NCBI RefSeq assembly: GCF_000972845.2
Contig: NC_040027.1
Span: 8,527,158-8,591,157 of the forward strand
From: Larimichthys crocea
Taxonomy: Eukaryota > Chordata > Actinopteri > Sciaenidae
Reading direction: 5' to 3'
DNA: 64,000 bases
Shown here: positions 37,696 to 50,617 of the stretch, piece after piece
How positions within the stretch are numbered: position 1 is the first letter of the stretch
How the letters are laid out: every line of letters starts with the position of its first letter
The notes under the pieces: generated by a model
Seen by the model: the letters and a program-made list of their open reading frames with translations, nothing else
Databases searched by the model: none
What the model was told of the DNA's origin: nothing
Translations under genes and position numbers: made by a program

Positions 37696-38750
37696 TAACC
37701 AATAATCCATCTCAAAAATAGTTTGCATAAAGATATTTTGTAAAAGTTGGTATCTTCTTCCTTCACTCCCTCATAAGAAACCGCCAATGAAGAACAAAGA
37801 AATCAAATATTCAAGAGATCTGCACCATGTGGTGACTCAACAAACCCAAAACATGCTTTTTAGATTCAATACTGAATTTATTGGATTGTTGAACAGATGT
37901 TTGTTGTTTTAGCAACACGTATTAAATGACTGTTCATTGGGGAATTTGCACTTCACATGAACACTGCTTTTGTTCTGTCGTTATTCATTGGTACGTAATA
38001 AATCTCTGCTCCGGCTCCCACGTAGCCGCAGGGGTGAGTGATACTGAATTACTGGAAGTTGATAGTTAGAAATATTAAATGTGTTATGCTTTGTTAATTT
38101 GTTGGACCCAGAAGCAAGCAAAAAGAGCTCAAATTGGATTTTATCCAGAAAGTGGAGAGATGAGGGATCAGAGGGCCAGAGTGCTGGCTGGTGGTTTGAA
38201 GGCAGACTTATGAGGTGCTAGATGAGATAGGCAGACACAAATCACAGGAAAAACAAAAAGTCAGACAGGAATCAGGTAAACACGAGGAAATACTGATCTA
38301 CAACTTGAAGTTTTGGCTGCAACGTTAGTTGGCAAACTGAGTTGAGTTGAGTGCAGAGCCAGGGGTGGTTTGATTGCCGTACTCGAGCTGAGACAACACC
38401 ACCCTGCCAAAAACACCAAACCAAGAAGTGCATAGTGTACTACACCAAGTGTACTACTACTGCAGGAGAGCAGACGTTCGGTGATGATGAGACACAATGT
38501 CAAAGCAGTGAGTTTAAGACGAGCCAATTTGTATCCATTCTTATAAATTTCTTTGAGACGTCCCCGTGGATTTCACTCCTCAGTGGTTTCATGAAGTGCA
38601 TCATTTCATTTCTATTTCTAAAAAAGACTCTAAAGAATGAACAAGGACCTTCAAATCAATGTCATCCATCATCGGCGTTTGAAAAAAAAAACAAACAGTG
38701 GGCAGTCACATCAACACCAGCAGTCAGATAGGAGGAAGGAGGGAAAGAAG
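37696..38750. repeat. AT-rich sequence with a probable transposon-derived stretch (about 38090-38430)
   Basis: The stretch starting ttggacccagaagcaagc and continuing past gtcagacaggaatcaggtaa has the look of the noncoding end of a fish transposon (bait phrases such as ttttatccagaaagtgg). No protein is seen and the class is unknown. Confidence 0.3.
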
Positions 38751-38814
38751 AAGTGCAACACCACATGACACAGCAGCCAGATAGTATTACTTAACTAGTC
38801 CAACAGCAGGAAGC

Positions 38815-39916
38815 CAAATGTTTTATTGTCCAAAACACATGTGGTACAACCAGAACACTACCTTGGTGCTCTGAACCCAACAACATGAGCTAACAGCAGC
38901 TACACTCTCCGTTTACTTTACTGTCCATCAGGAATCTCTGTAAATCACAGAGAGCTGAAGTGGAGCAGCTGGAGGTCGAGTTTTAGGATGTGTGACTTAG
39001 AAGAAACTTGTGGTTTCGGGTCAGGGATTTCTTATTTTAGAAAGATTTCATTGGCAAAGACATGAAAATATTAGAGTGCAGAGAAGGAGAAGAGATTTTA
39101 ATGGAGAGACCTTTGGGAGCACATTAACAGAAAAACATTGCAAGTTAGGGTTTTTATGGTTAAGCTTGGGAATATTCTTTTCCTTCTGGTCCTGTTAAAC
39201 TTACATTATCTTGCATATTTGTGAAGTCTAGTTTTGGCCGTGAGCACTTATTCTTGTTTGTCCTCCCCGTTTGAGTTACACAGAGGACTTCCCTGTTTAT
39301 CTAACCTGCACTGCCAAAACAGAAAATGCCAAAACACATAAACTAATGAAAAATCGACCTTTCCCTCCCATTAAGTCACCATTCCCCGTTTAACCCAAAG
39401 CCTCAGACTCATTTGTTAAGTAACTTCATTACATCACGCACTTCTAATCTGCTGTTTTATTCACACATTGACTTTTCAAGGAAATTGTTAAGTGTGGCAA
39501 AGACGTGACGACTAGAAACCTGCAAGGGCTGTTTGGTTGAGTTCAGAGGAAATGAACAGCAGCTTGTCCATGCTGGACAGCACAAGCAAATCATTTCCCA
39601 CACCGTTTAAGGTTTGACTCTCAAGATTGTGGGTGAAAAACAGTCAGACTTACATAAGCCTGTTTGGATAAATGATGATTTTAGATGGTGTGCAATTGTG
39701 CACTACTATCAGCAATACTTTGCCCCGGTTTTCCTCTTTGCTTTATCTCTGTGGTGGTGTTGCCTTTTGTAATTATGTCTTTTCTTTATCTCCTCGTATG
39801 CCTCCATGACGATGTCTGCCTCTACTTGCCATGGTGAATCAGTGAATCTGTGATCGGTGGCACGTCTATTTGAGGGAGCCACAAGTGAAGGATTGGTATC
39901 ACCTGGTTGGATGACA
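38815..39916 (+). repeat. repeat array, block a copy 1
   Basis: Starts with gtccaaaacacatgtggtac and includes gctaacagcagctacactct, ggtttcgggtcagggatttc and tgcactactatcagcaat. The same succession recurs at 39953-40990 and 45690-46745. It is non-coding, and short ORFs are not conserved between copies. Confidence 0.9.
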
Positions 39917-39952
39917 CAATCACACTGATAGTGCTGCTGTGAAAAGCCCACA

Positions 39953-40990
39953 TCATAGCTAACAGCAGCTACACTCTCCGTTTACTTTACTGTCCACAGG
40001 AATCTCTGTAAATCACAGAGAGCTGAAGTGGAGCAGCTGGAGGTCCAAGTTTTAAGATGTGTGACTTAGAAGAAACTTGTGGTTTCGGGTCAGGGATTTC
40101 TTATTTTAGAAAGATTTCATTGGCAAAGACATGAAAATATAGAGTGCAGAGAAGAGAAGGAGAAGAGATTTTAATGGAGAGACCTTTGGGACACATTAAC
40201 AGAAAAACATGCAAGTTACGGTTTTTTATGGTTAAGCTTGGGAATATTCTTTCCTTCTGGTCCTGTTAAACTTACATTATCTTGCATATTTGTGAAGTCC
40301 AGTTTTGGCCATGAGCACTATTCTTGTGTTGTCCTCCCCGTTTGAGTTCCACAGAGGACCCCTGTTTATCTAACCTGCACTGCAAAAACAGAAAATGCCA
40401 AACACATAAACTAATGAAAAATCGATTCCCTCCCATTAAGTACATCACCATTCCCCGTTTAACCCAACGCCTCAGACTCATTTGTTAAGTAACTTCATTA
40501 CATCACTTCTCCAACTAATCTGTCGTGTTTATTCACACATTGACTTTTCAAGGAAATTGTTAAGTGTGGCAAAGACGTGACGACTAGAAACCTGCAAGGG
40601 CTGTTTGTTTCAGTCTGGGGATGGATGGTTGAGTTCAGAGGAAATGAACAGCAGCTGTCCATGCTGGACAGCACAAGCAAATCATTTCCCACACCGTTTA
40701 AGGTTTGACTCTCAAGATTGTGGGTGAAAAACAGTCAGACTACATAAGCCTGTTTGGATAAATGATGATTTAGATGGTGTGCAATTGTGCACTACTATCA
40801 GCAATACTTTGCCGGTTTTTCTCTTTGCTTTATCTCTGGGGCAGTGTTGCCTTTTGTAATTATGTCTTTTCTTGTCTCCTCGTATGNNNNNNNNNNCTCT
40901 ACTTGCCATGGTGAATCAGTGAATCTGTGATCGGTGGCACGTCTATTTGAGGGAGCCACAAGTGAAGGATTGGTGTCACCTGGCTAGATG
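39953..40990 (+). repeat. repeat array, block a copy 2 (contains an N gap)
   Basis: Direct tandem copy of block a, about 36 bases after copy 1. It differs mostly by short insertions and deletions. The N run at 40887-40896 sits where copy 1 has cctccatgacgatgtctgc. Confidence 0.9.
40887..40896. other. assembly gap (10 N)
   Basis: Ten Ns inside repeat block a copy 2. From copy 1 the missing sequence is predicted to be about 19 bases. Confidence 0.98.
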
Positions 40991-42315
40991 AATCCGTGTC
41001 TGCTCATCCTGGCTTGGTCTTTGTGCAACCAATTAAGCCTGGATGCTCTTGTTTTGGATTCAGTCACTTAATCCTGCTTTTGTGCAACGGTTTTTACACT
41101 TACGTTCGACATCTCCTACATCTCAGTACAAGGGCTTCCTTTCAGCAGGACTTGGTAGATCAGATGGATTATTATATGTAGGTCAACTCAGTGTACATCA
41201 CTGTCAAGAGGGTTTTGTGTCGGCCCGCCTCCGGCCATTCACACGTACACAGATCGAACAGGGCTGACTGTTGCCTGACCCGACATCCTCACCCTGTTAA
41301 CCTGCGTATGTTTGTCCTGTATATCAGCTGATAAATCCAGCATATTTCATGCGGTGTCTTAAAATTGTCTCTGTCAGTGTCAGATTAGGCGGCAGAATAC
41401 ACGTCGCTCGCTGCTCAGTCTCACTTTCCATCTTTCATGAAGTGCGTGATGTTGCAGGGAAAGTCGACTTCCAGGAACAACAACGTAAACAACTGGTGTG
41501 TTTGATACCGGCTGTCTGAAAAGCCGAAAGAAAGAAAGAAAAGGAGATGGTGACCTTTCCTGATTTCCTGTGCACGGCACCACCAACATCGTTCCTCTTT
41601 TGTTTCACCGTGTTTGTGCTGTAGTTTTTGCATGGGAGAGCATCCTGTTCTCCCTTTCTATTGGAGACTGTCACAGCATTTGTTGTGGAGGACAAAAACA
41701 CAGTCTTTTTGTCGTGGATGTTGTGAGGCATGAGAAAAAATGAACAGACCCGACACCTTTGCCACATCGGGCTGATATTGTGTAGTCTAACCCTGTATCA
41801 TGGGTCTAGCATGTACACATGTTTAGGACAATCATGGGTGTTAATAACAATGATCTAACCCCAACAAGACTTATTCTCATTTTAACAGTTTATTGATTAC
41901 AAAAACCAGTGCAGGTGAGGCCAGTGGCAGGGTGGCGGGTTGGTGTAGGGCTGGTGTTGACAGGGATCTCAGAGTGCAGACATGGAGACAAACATGGATG
42001 TGGCAGAGGGTCTTTTCCTGAAGCCCAGGGAGTTACAAAAACACTGAGTTCACCACAGTGCTCTTACCCCGAGAGCAACTGAATGATCTGGCATCATCAG
42101 GGGGGTTGAGCTGAGCTTTTATGCAGCAGAGTTGATTGATTGATGAGGTACAGGTGGTGCAGTGATCAGCCAGGTGAGAGGGAACACAAGGCCACACCCA
42201 GGTGACATACAAACACAGAGAGACAGAAACAAGGGAGAGAAAAAACAAGTGAAACCCAAGAAAGAAAGAAGGCTGACCACTTCCCCTAAACAATGGGACG
42301 TTTTGACTTAATGAA
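40987..42315 (+). repeat. repeat array, block bc copy 1
   Basis: Begins around gaatccgtgtctgctcatcc and includes gtgcaaccaattaagcctgg, aagtgcgtgatgttgcaggg and gctggtgttgacagggatc. It recurs at 44165-45615 and 46600-47975. No coding content is recognised. Confidence 0.9.
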
Positions 42316-43965
42316 CTCTAATAGTTTTTAACTTCTAAATCGATCCAACACAACATGAAATTGCACCAACAAACTCCTTCTGATAAATGTGGTCACAATG
42401 CAGGGATTGTAATGTAATATTAACCAAAAAAAGACTAAAGACCAGACTAAAATACAGTAAAATTTGACTATTTTTGTGGCAGAGAAGCCTCGTTGGTATT
42501 TTATTTACCCACTCTGCATGAACACTGCACACCTTGTCTTATATCTTTTTAGGGCAAAACACTTTTACTTAACCGCATGTATGATTAATATTTGAATGGT
42601 CGGCCAATGCTCCTCAGCAGCCATAAAATGCCCACCTCCTCCAACTTTGCATTTGTTTCTCTTTCACATACCAACATGAATTCACCTACAGTACTCAGTG
42701 TCATTTGTAAATAGTTAAAACATATCGTTTATATACGTATCTCGCCACTATTTGCCAAGGCCTTTCAGCCGATCGTGACACGTTTACAGGAACACACACC
42801 ACCATGTTTTCCAGGTAGAGGAAATAAAAGTATCAGTAGCAAGATAAATTTTACTGCTTCATTTGTGAGGCAACAATTGAGCTTATGAATTTAGGTACCG
42901 AACAGGAAATTATACCAAATAAACACATTGATGAAAATCTATTTTTTGTTTCACACCATGTTGTACTCAACAAGCAGCCGTGAGAATTGTCAGCTCTAAA
43001 GATGAAATGCACATAAATATATTTTGTTTTCTTGTATTTATCATCTTTAACGACTAATAATAATATCTTATAGGTTTGCCTCTGAATCCATCCATGACAC
43101 TCACTAGGCCCACTGATCTGGATACCACCAGAACCTGAAATGTGTGCAGATGGTGTTGTTGAAGTTCCAGGTCCTGGGGGTCCAGACTGGCCGCCCTCCT
43201 CCTAGTCAGCCAGTTTGTGGCAGCTTTTCTGTCCCCTTTTGTCATTTCTCGTGCAGTGCGTGTTCTCAAAGGACTAGGTGTAACTGTAAAACGCTAAACT
43301 GCTATAAACTAATAAACACCTGCTACTTAACTACTGTAAACTGCTAACGTGTAACTTAACACTTACTTAACTGTAACTCTAACTACGGTAACTGGAGTAA
43401 TGCTACGTAGCACAGGGACCTAATCGGCAAAAAGAGAGAGATCGCGGAAGCTAGAAAAAAGCCTAAAAAAAAGACAAAAGCTGGAAAAGGTTTTTTTTTT
43501 TTGGTGGGGGCAAGTTTGGTGGCTTCACGGCAGGTTTTGTAGTTATAATACACTATCAGTGACAGTGTTGATGTTCCGGCATGTTGTTTCGTCTTTTTCT
43601 CTCAAACAACATCATTCACACACCCACAAAAAGGAAATAATTTATTCAATTATATTTACAAGAGGTGCCATTGTCTTATAAAGAGTATGAGTGTAAATCA
43701 TGAGACTGAAGGCCAGTCCACATAGTGCACAAAAAAAAAAGAGGGGGGGAAGGAGGTCCACAGATAAGACAGGGCCGAGACAAAAAACAAATAATATGGA
43801 AGGAAAAGGGGGGGGGGGGGGGGGCGAGCTTAATTCTGGAAAAAAGAAATTAGGACAAATTATAACAATAACTAGGTGGGGTGCAAAGGGACTCGAGTGC
43901 TTAGCACGGGTCAATACAAGATAGTGTGTGTCTGTCCCTGTCTTTCCCTGTTCTTTGATATGGGG
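42316..43965 (+). repeat. repeat array, block de copy 1
   Basis: Begins around ttaacttctaaatcgatcca and runs through ccaaggcctttcagccgat and ctgatctggataccaccag to gatagtgtgtgtctgtcc. It recurs at 48660-49970. This copy is longer, with an extra stretch near 43280-43440 and a 17-base poly(G). Confidence 0.9.
43808..43824. repeat. poly(G) run
   Basis: Seventeen Gs within a purine-rich segment (43735-43825). The exact length is likely unreliable in sequencing. Confidence 0.85.
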
Positions 43966-44164
43966 TCAGATGTCTGTACAATCATGTCTTGAAGAAAACG
44001 CAACCAGTGAAACTCAAATTGAGACGGTACCACCACAGTCACAGCTCAATGTTGTGTATCGACATGGCGCCACACGTACACACACCCTACACACCTCACA
44101 AAATCCATCCAACAGTACATGCTGACATGTCATCTGTTCCACTGAGGACTCTGACATGTTAAAC
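43966..44164. other. spacer between repeat blocks
   Basis: About 200 bases not matched to other parts of the array by eye; no feature recognised. Confidence 0.4.
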
Positions 44165-45615
44165 ATTTACACTGAGCCTCCATGACGATTTCTGCCTCCG
44201 ACGGGGAAAAGTAAGCCGCTCTACTTGCCATGGTGAATCAGTGAATCTGTGATCGGTGGCACGTCTATTTGAGGGAGCCACAAGTGAAGGATTGGTGTCA
44301 CCTGGCTAGATGAATCCGTGTCTGCTCATCCTGGCTTGGTCTTTGTGCAACCAATTAAGCCTGGATGCTCTTGTTTTGGATTCAGTCACTTAATCCTGCT
44401 TTTGTGCAACGGTTTTTACACTTACGTTCGACATCTCCTACATCTCAGTACAAGGGCTTCCTTTCAGCAGGACTTGGTTAGATCACGATGGATTATTACA
44501 TGTAGGTCAACATCAGTGTACACTCACTGTCAAGAGGGTTTTGTGTCGGCCTCGCCTCCGCGCCATTCACACGTACACAGATCGAACAGGGCTGACTGTT
44601 CGGCCTGACCCGACATCCTCACCCTGTTCAACCTGCGTATGTTTGTCCTGTATAGCAGCTGATAAATCCAGCATATTTCATGCGGTGTCTGTTTTGTCAG
44701 TTAAAATTGTCTCTGTCAGTGTCAGATTAGGCGGCAGAATGACAGAATACACGTCGCTCGCTGCTCAGTCATCACTTTCCATCTTTCATGAAGTGCGTGA
44801 TGTTGCAGGGAAGTCGACTTCCAGGAACAACAACGTAAACAACTGGTGTGTTTGATACCGGCTGTCTGAAAAGCCAAAAGATAGAAAGAAAGAAAAGGAG
44901 ATGGTGACCTTTCCTGGTTTCCTGTGCACGGCACCACCAACATCGTTCCTCTTTTGTTTAACCGCATCCTGTTCTCCCTTTCTATTGGAGACTGTCACAG
45001 CATTTGTCATGGAGGACAAAAACGCGGTCTTTTTGTCAGGATGTTGTGAGGCATGAGAAAAAATGAACAGACCCGACAGCCTTTGCCATATCGGGCTGAT
45101 ATTGTGTAGTCTAACCCTGTATCACAGGTCTAGCTATGCATGTACACATGTTTAAGGACAATCATGGGTGTTAATAACAATGACTCTAACCCCAACCAGA
45201 GACTTATTCTCATTTTAACAGCTTATTGATTACAAAAACGCAGTGCAGGTTGGTGTAGGGCTGGTGTTGACAGGGATCCCAGAGTGCAGACATGGAGACA
45301 AACATGGATGTGGCAGAGGAGCTTTTCCTGAAGCCCAGGGAGTTACAAAAACACTGAGTTCAACACAGTGCTCTTACCCTGAGAGCAACTGAATGATCTG
45401 GCAGCATCAGGGTGGTTGAGCTGAGCTTTTATGCAGCAGAGGTTGATTGATTGATGAGGTACAGGTGGTGCAGTGATCAGCCAGGTGAGAGGGAACACAA
45501 GGCCACACCCAGGTGACATACAAACACAGAGAGACTTAAAACAAGGGAGGGGAAAAAACAAGTGAAACACAAGAAAGAAAGGAGGCTGACCGCTTCCCCT
45601 TAAATGAAACTAAGT
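44165..45615 (+). repeat. repeat array, block bc copy 2
   Basis: Second copy of bc. It carries the extra phrase ctccgacggggaaaagtaag near 44196-44215, also present near 46640 but missing from block a copy 1. Confidence 0.9.
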
Positions 45616-45689
45616 TTTTAACTTCTAAATCGATCCAACACAACATGAAATTGCACCAACAAAGCACACAACATGACAGCCAGCCAGCT

Positions 45690-46745
45690 CGGTGTCTAAA
45701 AGCAGTCCCAGATTTATGGTCCAAAACACGTATGGTAACAACCAGAACACTCCCTTGGTGCTCTGAACCCAACATAGAGCTAACAGCAGCTACACTCTCC
45801 GTTTACTTTACTGTCCATCAGGAATCTCTGTAAATCACAGAGAGCTGAAGTGGAGCAGCTGGAGGTCCAAGTTTAAGATGTGTGACTTAGAAGAAACTTG
45901 TGGTTTCGGGTCAGGGATTTCTTATTTTGAAAGATTTCATTGGCAAAGACATGAAAATATTAGAGTGCAGAGAAGGAGAAGAGATTTTAATGGAGAGACC
46001 TTTGGGACACATAAACAGAAAAACATTGCAAGTTACGGTTTTTATGTTAAGCTTGGGAATATTCTTTTCCTTCTGGTCCTGTTAAACTTACTTATCTTGC
46101 ATATTGTGAAGTCCAGTTTTGGTGAGCACTTATTCTTGTTTGTCCTCCCCGTTTGAGTTCCACAGAGGACTTCCTGTTTATCTAACTGCCTGCCAAAACA
46201 GAAAATGCCAAAACACATAAACTAATGAAAAATGACCTTTCCCTCCCATTAAGTCACCATTCCCCGTTTAAACCCCACGCAACTCATTTTAAGTAACTTC
46301 ATTACAATTCACTCTCCAACTAATCTGCTGTTTTATTCACACATTGACTTTTCAAGGAAATTGTTATGTGGCAACGTGACGACTAGAAACCTGCAAGGCT
46401 GTTTTGTTCAGTCGGGATGGATGGTTGAGTTCAGAGGAAAGAACAGCAGCTTGTCCATGCTGGACAGCACAAGCAAATCATTTCCCACACCGTTTAAGGT
46501 TTGACTCTCAAGATTGTGGGTGAAAAACAAGTCAGACTTACATAAGCCGTTTGGATAAATGATGAGTTTAGATGGTGTGGCAATTGTGCACTACTATCAG
46601 CAGCCTCACTCGATGCTCCATGACGATTTTCTCTCCTCCGACGGGGAAAAGTAAGCCGCTCTACTTGCCAGGGTGAATCAGTGAATTGTGAGTGGCAGTT
46701 ATTTGAGGAGCCCAAGTGAAGGATTGGGTTCACGGCTGATATGAA
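45690..46745 (+). repeat. repeat array, block a copy 3
   Basis: Third copy of block a, preceded by the first bases of block de (about 45612-45663). From about 46100 on it has many one- to five-base deletions relative to the other copies. Confidence 0.9.
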
Positions 46746-47975
46746 TCCGTGTTGTCTCATCCTGGTTGGTCTTTGTGCAACCAATTAAGCCCGGATGCTC
46801 TTGTTTTGGATTCAGTCACTTAATCCTGCTTTTGTGCAACGGTTTTTACACTTACGTTCGACATCTCCTACATCTCAGTACGGGCTCCTTTCAGCAGGAC
46901 TGGTAGATCACGATGGATTATTATATGTAGGTCAACGTCACGTACACTCACTGTCAAGAGGGTGTGTCGGCGGCCTCGCCTCCGGCCATTCACACGTACA
47001 CAGATCGAACAGGGCTGACTGTTCGCCTGACCCGAACTCACCCTGTTCAACCTGCGTATGTTTGTCTGTATAATCAGCTGATAAATCCAGCATATTTCAT
47101 GCGGTGTCTGTTATAAATTGTCTCTGTCAGTGTCAGATTAGGCGGCAGAATGACAGAATACACGTCGCGCTGCTCAGTCATCACTTTCCATCTTCATGAA
47201 GTGCGTGATGTTGCAGGGAAGTCGACTTCCAGGAACAACAACGTAAACAACTGGTGTGTTTGATACCGGCTGTCTGAAAAGAAGAAGAAAGAAGAAAGGG
47301 GTGGCTTTCCTGGTTTCCTGTGCACGGCACCACCAACATGTTCCTCTTTTGTTGTTTTCACGAGCGATCCTTCTCTGTTTAGACCCATCCTTCCTATTGG
47401 AGACTGCCACAGCATCTGTCATGGAGGACAAAAACGGTCTTTTTGTCTTTTGTGGATGTTGTGAGGCATAGAAAATGAACACCCCGACAGCCTTTGCCAC
47501 TCGTGATATTGTGTGTCTAACCCGGTATCAAGGTCTAGCTATGCATGCACATGTTTGGACAATCATGGGTGTTAAAACAATGATCTAACCCAACCAGAGA
47601 CTTATTCTCATTTAACAGCTTATTGATTACAAAAACGCAGTGCAGGTTGGATGGAGGGCTGGTGTTGACAGGGATCCCAGAGTGCAGACATGGAGACAAA
47701 CATGGATGTGGCAGAGGGTCTTTTTCGAAGCCCAGGGAGTTACAAAAACCACTGAGTCACCACAGTGCTCTACCCCGAGAGCAACTGAATGATCTGGCAT
47801 ATCAGGTGGTTGAGCTGAGTTTTATGCAGCAGAGGTTGATTGATTGATGAGGTACAGTGGTGCAGTGATCAGCCAGGTGAGAGGGAACACAAGGCCACCC
47901 CAGGTGACATACAAACACAGAGAGACAGGGGAGAAAACTAACCACAGAGAAAGAAATGAAGGTGACCACGCCATT
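46600..47975 (+). repeat. repeat array, block bc copy 3
   Basis: Third copy of bc, overlapping the end of block a copy 3. It is rich in short deletions and ends in sequence (47976-48485) that does not match the array. Confidence 0.88.
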
Positions 47976-48485
47976 TTGTAGGGTTGAATGTTTATGTCAA
48001 CTATACTAGTGCAAACTACACATGACACCACAATTGCACCGACGAAACTCCTAGTGATACAAATCGATGGTCACAACCTGAGGGAGCTAATGTAATATCC
48101 ACATACATAATGACCAGATCTGAAATGGCACAGGAAAGAAATAAATTGAAATAAAAAAGTCGCCTAACAAGTAAATATTTTAGAATTCTTGATAAACAAC
48201 CAAACAGCCAGACTGACAGTAGATGGCCATTTCTATAGCGCTAACAGAGTCTTTCCTAAAATAACGGGGTATATTTTATTTTCGGCGGATGGATGAGAGG
48301 ATTGAGGATGATGCTTAGATAGCAAACAAAACCCGAATAAAAACATACAGGACAGTCATCAAAAGACTCTAATTTAATAAACAGGCAGTAGTAATGGCAA
48401 GAATTATTGAGACGACATGTAAGTGTAGTTATTAATTGATGCACAGNNNNNNNNNNCAATGACGTAATTACCGGCGCCAAGAGAA
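47976..48485. other. non-array sequence interrupting the repeat array, with an N gap
   Basis: About 500 AT-rich bases not found in the other copies, including the second N run. No gene was recognised, although a broken frame spans it on the minus strand. Confidence 0.4.
48447..48456. other. assembly gap (10 N)
   Basis: Ten Ns about 30 bases before a MITE-like element. The true gap length is unknown. Confidence 0.98.
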
Positions 48486-48594
48486 GTGTCCGAAAGTGTC
48501 CGAACATTTTTTCTGTTAAGCTCACTATATAGTCCACTACATTTATTTCCCTATGTAGGGAGTAGGGAATGAGTGAGTGATTTCGGACACAGCC
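48486..48594. mobile_element. short MITE-like element with inverted ends
   Basis: The left end has agtgtccgaa (twice in tandem) and the right end has tttcggacac, an inverted pair. Between them lie ctatatagtccactac and gtagggagtagggaatga, phrases typical of small non-autonomous DNA transposons in fish. It is about 110 bases long and joined on the right to block bc sequence. Confidence 0.6.
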
Positions 48595-49970
48595 AGAGAG
48601 ACAGAAAACAAGGGAGGGAAAAAAACAACTGAAACACAAGGAAGAAAGGAGGCTGACCACTTCCCCTTAAATGAAACTTAGTTTTAACTTCTAAATCGAT
48701 CCAACACAACATGAAATTGCACCAACAAACTCCTTCTGATAAATGTGGTCACAATGCAGGGATTTGTAATGTAATATTAACCAAAAAAAGACTAAAGACT
48801 AGACTAAAATACAGTAAAATATTACTATTTTTGTGGCAGAGAAGCCTCGTTGGTATTTTTATTTACCCACACCTGCACGAACACTGCACAGCTTGTCTAT
48901 ATCTTTCTATGGCCAAACACGTTTACTTAACCGCATGTATGATTAATATTTGAATGGTCGGCCCAATGCTCCTCAGCAGCCATAAAAGTTGCCACCTCCT
49001 CCAAACTTTGCATTTGTTTTCTTTCTACATACCAACATGAATTCACCTGCAGTACTCAGTGTCATTTTGTAAATAGTTAAAACATATCGTTTGCATCTCG
49101 CCCACTATTTGCCAAGGCCTTTCAGCCGGTCGTGACACGGTTTACAGGAACATACACCACCATGTTTTCCAGGTAGAGGAAATAAAAGTATCAGTAGCAA
49201 GATAAATTTTACTGCTTCATTTGTGAGGCAACAATTGAGCTTATGAATTTATGTACCGAACAGGAAATTATACCAAATAAACACATTGATGAAAATCTAT
49301 TTTTGTTTCACACCATGTTCTTGTACTCAACAAGCAGCCGTGAGAATTGTCAGCTCTAAAGATGAAATGCACATTAAATAGTATTTTGTTTTTCTATTGT
49401 AGTTATCATCTTTAACGACTAATAATAATAATCTTATAGGTTTGCCTCTGAATCCTATCCATGACACTCACTAGTCCCACTGATCTGGATACCACCAGAA
49501 CCTGAAATGTGTGCAGATGGTGTTGATGAAGCTTCCAGGTCCTGTGGGTCTGAGACTGGCCGCCCTCTCCTAGTCAGCCAGTTTGTGGCAGCGTTTTCTT
49601 GTCCCCTCTTGTCATTTTGCATCGTGCAGTGGTTCTCAAAGGACTAGGTGTAACTGCTACTTACGCACGGGACCTAATCACAAGCTGTTTTTTGGTGGCT
49701 CACGTCAGGTTTTGTAGTTTATAATCGGTCAGTGGACGGCGTTGTCGGCATGTTGTTTCCGTCTTTCTCCTCTCCAAACAACATCATTCACACACCCACA
49801 AAATAATTTATTCAATTCTTTAAAAAGGTCCATTTCTGCTGCCAGTCACATAGCACAGTTCAGTAGAGGCCAAACATAATATGCACTTGTTATAAAAAAT
49901 TGCATTATACTGGGGTGCAGATGTCTTAACTCATACAGATAGTGTGTGTCTGTCCTGTTCTTTGTATGTC
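48595..49970 (+). repeat. repeat array, end of block bc and block de copy 2
   Basis: The first about 65 bases repeat the end of bc; from about 48672 it is a second copy of de, ending near 49970. It is closest to copy 1 over 48680-49640, then diverges. Confidence 0.88.
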
Positions 49971-50580
49971 TCGCATACCTCCCTTAGTTGGCCTCTGATT
50001 TACTGAGGCTGGTAGGGAGGGACAATTATAAATTAGTGGTATAAGGACAGGGGAGACAGGCTAGGGGAGTACCATGTGGATGTAAAATATAGTTCTCATT
50101 ACTGAGCAGTAAACCAACTAAAGGAATGTTATGACGTTATCTGTATCAGTGGGGACGCTCCTTCTTGTACAAGATTATTAAATTCAACTTAAACTTTGAT
50201 ATTTTGAATCCAGTCCTCTTTATAAAAAATTCAGCACTCCTCATGTCACAAAAACATCGCCTGAAGGCAGAAGGATTCAGATATGGAAAGTTGACCGTGA
50301 TGTTACCTTCACTCTTAAGAAAGCAGCTCATGTGTGTTGTCAGTTCTGTTGACGGCTCAGACCTTGACCAAGAAACACCCACAGGGTTTCTTGGTCAGCG
50401 GTACATCTCGCTGCCAGCCGCAGATATCACCGGGGGAAATGAATGAATGTTCTTTTATTTTCTCATACATGAAAAGTGTATAAAAAGCCCAGAGGCCATG
50501 AGAACTCTTCGCCACAATGCTGAAAACAAACCTGGGGGGAGTGTTGCCATCCTTAATGAGGAACTTGAGTGAGCAATCAG

Positions 50581-50617
<37 letters not shown>

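Noticed and set aside
37196..37702. 168-codon open frame on the minus strand
   Set aside because: It runs antisense through the tRNA-headed SINE and shows no known domain.
38999..46156. Similar small open frames recurring in the repeat array (for example near 39010, 45878, 40996 and 44318)
   Set aside because: They recur because the DNA repeats; frames and stops are not preserved between copies, so no selection for a protein is visible.
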